DNA of 64,000 nt from Anopheles merus (taxonomy: Eukaryota; Arthropoda; Insecta; Diptera; Culicidae). The notes beneath the pieces were generated by a model, which was not told the DNA's origin, did no database searches, and saw only the letters and a list, made by a program, of their open reading frames with translations. A program made the translations under genes and the position numbers. The stretch lies in assembly GCF_017562075.2 (NCBI RefSeq), contig NW_024427634.1:1-64000 (forward strand), written 5' to 3'. Below are positions 58,472-64,000 of the stretch, one piece after another (the stretch's first letter is position 1; each line of letters starts with the position of its first letter).

Positions 58472-61400
58472 GAAACTTTTTCATCGCCAAGATCCTTGTT
58501 ATTGTGTCCCAGGGCTTTGGTTTGCTTATTCAAGAAGCCCCAATGACATAAGAACGATAATGGATGACCTTGCATTTTCGTCAAATTTCAAGCATGGCCA
58601 TGGGGACGGGTGAGAAAGCAGTTTTTAATAAAAAAACCTCTAACTTTAAACGGCCATAACTTTGGAACCAGAAGAGCTAGAGACGTAATCTCTTCACCGT
58701 TGGAAAGGAAATTAAAAGTTGCGCAGCAAGTCTTCGAACAAAGTTCACGCTCAGACCAACGGAACATAGAGTAAATGGCCTCTGAAGTTGAAGGTTTTGT
58801 GGAAAGTCTTCAAATGTGCTTTGGGGGACTATGACCCAGAATGAAACTTTTTCATCGCCAAGATCCTTGTTATTGTGTCCCAGGGCTTTGGTTTGCTTAT
58901 TCATGAAGCTCCAATGACATAAGAACGATAAAGGATGACCTTGCATTTTCGTCCAAATTTCAAGCATGGCCATGGGGACGGGTGAGTAAGCAGTTTTGAA
59001 GAAAAAAACCTCTAAATTTAAACGGCCATATCTTTGGAACCAGAAGAGCTAGAGACGTAATCTCTTCACCGTTGGAAAGGAAATTAAAAGTTGCGCAGCA
59101 AGTCTTCGAACAAAGTTCACGCTCAGACCAACGGAACATAGAGTAAATGGCCTCTGAAGTTGAAGGTTTTGTGGAAAGTCTTCAAATGTGCTTTGGGGGA
59201 CTATGACCCAGAATGAAACTTTTTCATCGCCAAGATCCTTGTTATTGTGTTCCAGGGCTTTGGTTTGTTATTCAAGAAGCCCCAATGACATAAGAACGAT
59301 AATGGATGACCTTGCATTTTCGTCAAAATTTCAAGCATGGCCATAGGGACGGGCGAGAAAGCTCAAGTGATGTAGTTGAATGTTCCTTCAAATGGCCATA
59401 ACTTCGTAACCATGTGTTCTAGCGTGATGATTAAGATAGTTTTGGAAAGGTATTGAAGTGGTCTACAAGATCCGCACATAGGTTTAAAGATAAGACTCAC
59501 CGGTAGCCGAGTAAATGGCCTCTGAATGCATTGTACCCGGGAAAACCTGTCAATTTGAGCATGTGTATTAAGGGTAATATGACCCAGAGTGAAACTTTTT
59601 CATCGCCAATGTCCTTGTTATTGTGTCCCAGGGCTTTGGTTTGCTTATTCAAGAAGCCCCAATGACATAAGAACGATAATGGATGACTTTGCATTTTCGT
59701 CAAATTTCAAGCATGGCCATGGGGACGGGTGGGAAAGCAGTTTTGAAGAAAAAAAACCTCTAACTTTAAACGGCCATAACTTTGGAACCAGAAGAGCTAG
59801 AGACGTAATCTCTTCACCGTTGGAAAGGAAATTAAAAGTTGCGCAGCAAGTCTTCGAACAAAGTTCACGCTCAGACCAACGGAACATAGAGTAAATGGCC
59901 TCTGAAGTTGAAGGTTTTGTGGAAAGTCTTCAAATGTGCTTTGGGGGACTATGACCCAGAATGAAACTTTTTCATCGCCAAGATCCTTGTTATTGTGTCC
60001 CAGGGCTTTGGTTTGCTTATTCATGAAGCTCCAATGACATAAGAACGATAATGGATGACCTTGCATTTTCGTCAAAATTTCAAGCATGGCCATAGGGACG
60101 GGTGGGAAAGCTCAAGTGATGTAGTTGAATGTTCCTTCAAATGGCCATAACTTCGTAACCATGTGCCTAGCATGATGATTAAGATAGTTTTGGAAAGGTA
60201 TTGAAGTGGTCTACAAGATCCGCACATAGGTTTAAAGATAAGACTCACTGGTAGCCGAGTAAATGGCCTCTGAATGCATTGTACCCGGGAAAACCTGTCA
60301 ATTTGAGCATGTGTATTAAGGGTAATATGACCCAGAGTGAAACTTTTTCATCGCCAATGTCCTTGTTATTGTGTCCCAGGGCTTTGGTTTGCTTATTCAA
60401 GAAGCCCCAATGACATAAGAACGATAATGGATGACTTTGCATTTTCGTCAAATTTTCAAGCATGGCCATGGGGACGGGTGGGAAAGCAGTTTTGAAGAAA
60501 AAAAACCTCTAACTTTAAACGGCCATAACTTTGGAACCAGAAGAGCTAGAGACGTAATCTCTTCACCGTTGGAAAGGAAATTAAAAGTTGCGCAGCAAGT
60601 CTTCGAACAAAGTTCACGCTCAGACCAACGGAACATAGAGTAAATGGCCTCTGAAGTTGAAGGTTTTGTGGAAAGTCTTCAAATGTGCTTTGGGGGACTA
60701 TGACCCAGAATGAAACTTTTTCATCGCCAAGATCCTTGTTATTGTGTCCCAGGGCTTTGGTTTGCTTATTCATGAAGCTCCAATGACATAAGAACGATAA
60801 TGGATGACCTTGCATTTTCGTCAAAATTTCAAGCATGGCCATAGGGACGGGTGGGAAAGCTCAAGTGATGTAGTTGAATGTTCCTTCAAATGGCCATAAC
60901 TTCGTAACCATGTGCCCTAGCATGATGATTAAGATAGTTTTGGAAAGGTATTGAAGTGGTCTACAAGATCCGCACATAGGTTTAAAGATAAGACTCACTG
61001 GTAGCCGAGTAAATGGCCTCTGAATGCATTGTACCCGGGAAAACCTGTCAATTTGAGCATGTGTATTAAGGGTAATATGACCCAGAGTGAAACTTTTTCA
61101 TCGCCAATGTCCTTGTTATTGTGTCCCAGGGCTTTGGTTTGCTTATTCAAGAAGCCCCAATGACATAAGAACGATAATGGATGACTTTGCATTTTCGTCA
61201 AATTTTCAAGCATGGCCATGGGGACGGGTGGGAAAGCAGTTTTGAAGAAAAAAAACCTCTAACTTTAAACGGCCATAACTTTGGAACCAGAAGAGCTAGA
61301 GACGTAATCTCTTCACCGTTGGAAAGGAAATTAAAAGTTGCGCAGCAAGTCTTCGAACAAAGTTCACGCTCAGACCAACGGAACATAGAGTAAATGGCCT

Positions 61401-64000
61401 CTGAAGTTGAAGGTTTTGTGGAAAGTCTTCAAATGTGCTTTGGGGGACTATGACCCAGAATGAAACTTTTTCATCGCCAAGATCCTTGTTATTGTGTCCC
61501 AGGGCTTTGGTTTGCTTATTCATGAAGCTCCAATGACATAAGAACGATAATGGATGACCTTGCATTTTCGTCCAAATTTCAAGCATGGCCATGGGGACGG
61601 GTGAGTAAGCAGTTTTGAAGAAAAAAACCTCTAACTTTAAACGGCCATATCTTTGGAACCAGAAGAGCTAGAGACGTAATCTCTTCACCGTTGGAAAGGA
61701 AATTAAAAGTTGCGCAGCAAGTCTTCGAACAAAGTTCACGCTCAGACCAACGGAACATAGAGTAAATGGCCTCTGAAGTTGAAGGTTTTGTGGAAAGTCT
61801 TCAAATGTGCTTTGGGGACTATGACCCAGAATGAAACTTTTTCATCGCCAAGATCCTTGTTATTGTGTCCCAGGGCTTTGGTTTGCTTATTCATGAAGCT
61901 CCAATGACATAAGAACGATAATGGATGACCTTGCATTTTCGTCCAAATTTCAAGCATGGCCATGGGGACGGGTGAGTAAGCAGTTTTGAAGAAAAAAACC
62001 TCTAAATTTAAACGGCCATATCTTTGGAACCAGAAGAGCTAGAGACGTAATCTCTTCACCGTTGGAAAGGAAATTAAAAGTTGCGCAGCAAGTCTTCGAA
62101 CAAAGTTCACGCTCAGACCAACGGAACATAGAGTAAATGGCCTCTGAAGTTGAAGGTTTTGTGGAAAGTCTTCAAATGTGCTTTGGGGGACTATGACCCA
62201 GAATGAAACTTTTTCATCGCCAAGATCCTTGTTATTGTGTCCCAGGGCTTTGGTTTGCTTATTCATGAAGCCCCAATGACATAAGAACGATAATGGATGA
62301 CCTTGCATTTTCGTCAAAATTTCAAGCATGGCCATAGGGACGGGTGGGAAAGCTCAAGTGATGTAGTTGAATGTTCCTTCAAATGGCCATAACTTCGTAA
62401 CCATGTGCCCTAGCATGATGATTAAGATAGTTTTGGAAAGGTATTGAAGTGGTCTACAAGATCCGCACATAGGTTTAAAGATAAGACTCACCGGTAGCCG
62501 AGTAAATGGCCTCTGAATGCATTGTACCCGGGAAAACCTGTCAATTTGAGCATGTGTATTAAGGGTAATATGACCCAGAGTGAAACTTTTTCATCGCCAA
62601 TGTCCTTGTTATTGTGTCCCAGGGCTTTGGTTTGCTTATTCAAGAAGCCCCAATGACATAAGAACGATAATGGATGACTTTGCATTTTCGTCAAATTTTC
62701 AAGCATGGCCATGGGGACGGGTGGGAAAGCAGTTTTGAAGAAAAAAACCTCTAACTTTAAACGGCCATAACTTTGGAACCAGAAGAGCTAGAGACGTAAT
62801 CTCTTCACCGTTGGAAAGGAAATTAAAAGTTGCGCAGCAAGTCTTCGAACAAAGTTCACGCTCAGACCAACGGAACATAGAGTAAATGGCCTCTGAAGTT
62901 GAAGGTTTTGTGGAAAGTCTTCAAATGTGCTTTGGGGGACTATGACCCAGAATGAAACTTTTTCATCGCCAAGATCCTTGTTATTGTGTCCCAGGGCTTT
63001 GGTTTGCTTATTCATGAAGCTCCAATGACATAAGAACGATAATGGATGACCTTGCATTTTCGTCCAAATTTCAAGCATGGCCATGGGGACGGGTGAGTAA
63101 GCAGTTTTGAAGAAAAAAACCTCTAAATTTAAACGGCCATATCTTTGGAACCAGAAGAGCTAGAGACGTAATCTCTTCACCGTTGGAAAGGAAATTAAAA
63201 GTTGCGCAGCAAGTCTTCGAACAAAGTTCACGCTCAGACCAACGGAACATAGAGTAAATGGCCTCTGAAGTTGAAGGTTTTGTGGAAAGTCTTCAAATGT
63301 GCTTTGGGGACTATGACCCAGAATGAAACTTTTTCATCGCCAAGATCCTTGTTATTGTGTCCCAGGGCTTTGGTTTGCTTATTCAAGAAGCCCCAATGAC
63401 ATAAGAACGATAATGGATGACCTTGCATTTTCGTCAAAATTTCAAGCATGGCCATAGGGACGGGTGAGAAAGCTCAAGTGATGTAGTTGAATGTTCCTTC
63501 AAATGGCCATAACTTCGTAACCATGTGTTCTAGCGTGATGATTAAGATAGTTTTGGAAAGGTATTGAAGTGGTCTACAAGATCCGCACATAGGTTTAAAG
63601 ATAGACTCACCGGTAGCCGAGTAAATGGCCTCTGAATGCATTGTACCCGGAAAACCTGTCAATTTGAGCATGTGTATTAAGGGTAATATGACCCAGAGTG
63701 AAACTTTTTCATCGCCAATGTCCTTGTTATTGTGTCCCAGGGCTTTGGTTTGCTTATTCAAGAAGCCCCAATGACATAAGAACGATAATGGATGACTTTG
63801 CATTTTCGTCAAATTTTCAAGCATGGCCATGGGGACGGGTGGGAAAGCAGTTTTGAAGAAAAAAAACCTCTAACTTTAAACGGCCATAACTTTGGAACCA
63901 GAAGAGCTAGAGACGTAATCTCTTCACCGTTGGAAAGGAAATTAAAAGTTGCGCAGCAAGTCTTCGAACAAAGTTCACGCTCAGACCAACGGAACATAGA

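Larger units (their letters stand above)
19715..64000 (+). repeat. Satellite array, segment III (mixed, 9-mer and 5-mer HORs)
   Basis: About 118 monomers run unbroken to the window end. Block sizes from the first complete block are 4,2,4,3,3,4,2,4,3,3,4,2,4,2,3,2,4,2,2,3,2,3,2,3,2,2,3,2,3,4,2,3,4,2,3,4,3,2,2,4,3, read from successive B-body starts beginning at 20884. The mean period is about 373.5 bp. From about 30 kb rightward the repeats are more uniform and indels are rarer. No gene, RNA or second transposon is visible. The array continues beyond both window edges. Confidence 0.97.

Noticed and set aside
676..63997. Recurrent minus-strand ORFs of about 62-153 codons and plus-strand ORFs of about 70 codons, one per monomer
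   Set aside because: They are the same satellite text read repeatedly. Their ends follow monomer variants and indels, different overlapping frames are open on both strands, and no known domain is visible. Similarity between copies reflects DNA homogenisation, not protein conservation.
1..64000. CRISPR array or bacterial repeat system
   Set aside because: The repeats are about 373 bp with no unique spacers and no cas genes. The embedded gene is a eukaryotic LINE reverse transcriptase.
1..64000. tRNA, 5S rRNA or histone gene repeat
   Set aside because: No A/B-box pair in a cloverleaf context, no rRNA-like conserved segments and no histone-like protein in any frame.

Overview
The window is a block of eukaryotic tandem-repeat heterochromatin, most likely from an arthropod (probably an insect). 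It holds no host gene, rRNA, tRNA or CRISPR array that I can support. About 59.4 kb is one satellite family in a single orientation, roughly 159 monomers of 372-377 bp. The rest is two copies of one 5'-truncated non-LTR retrotransposon at 11757-14051 and 17424-19714. The host inference rests on the reverse transcriptase looking like the Jockey/CR1-type elements common in insects; the species cannot be told from the sequence.

Each monomer has two parts, taking gaaactttttc as position 1: a 142-bp core that is nearly the same everywhere, then a 230-235 bp body in one of two divergent forms, A or B. A bodies come in three position-specific forms (A1, A2, A3) and B bodies in two (B1, B2). I counted about 103 A and 56 B monomers by hand. 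Two B monomers are never adjacent: every block is one to four A monomers, starting with A1, closed by a single B.

The blocks form several higher-order repeats (HORs). At 1-8.8 kb there is a 7-mer, A1-A2-A3-A2-B1 / A1-B2, about 2.61 kb. From 8.8 to 33.8 kb the order is irregular and includes a 5.67-kb tandem duplication carrying the retrotransposon. At 33.8-37.2 kb there is one 9-mer, A1-A3-A2-B1 / A1-B2 / A1-A2-B2, 3.37 kb. From 37.2 to 41.8 kb the order is mixed and contains a short A/B mosaic monomer. At 41.8-50.2 kb blocks alternate mostly AB and AAB (a 5-mer, about 1.87 kb). At 50.2-57.0 kb there are two back-to-back, nearly identical 9-mers of exactly 3366 bp each. From 57.0 kb to the end the order is mixed again.

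The retrotransposon copies are two halves of one duplication event, not two insertions. They share the same insertion base, the same truncation point, the same flanking monomer order and a private upstream satellite variant. Copy 1 keeps an open RT frame with YADD intact. Copy 2 is frameshifted, but every length difference is a single base in a homopolymer or short repeat, so its pseudogene status may be a sequencing artefact. Similar single-base indels are dense in parts of the first 30 kb. The interest of the window is the block grammar, the coexistence of 5-, 7- and 9-mer HORs that differ by simple block deletions, and the inserted element that dates and marks one unequal exchange.
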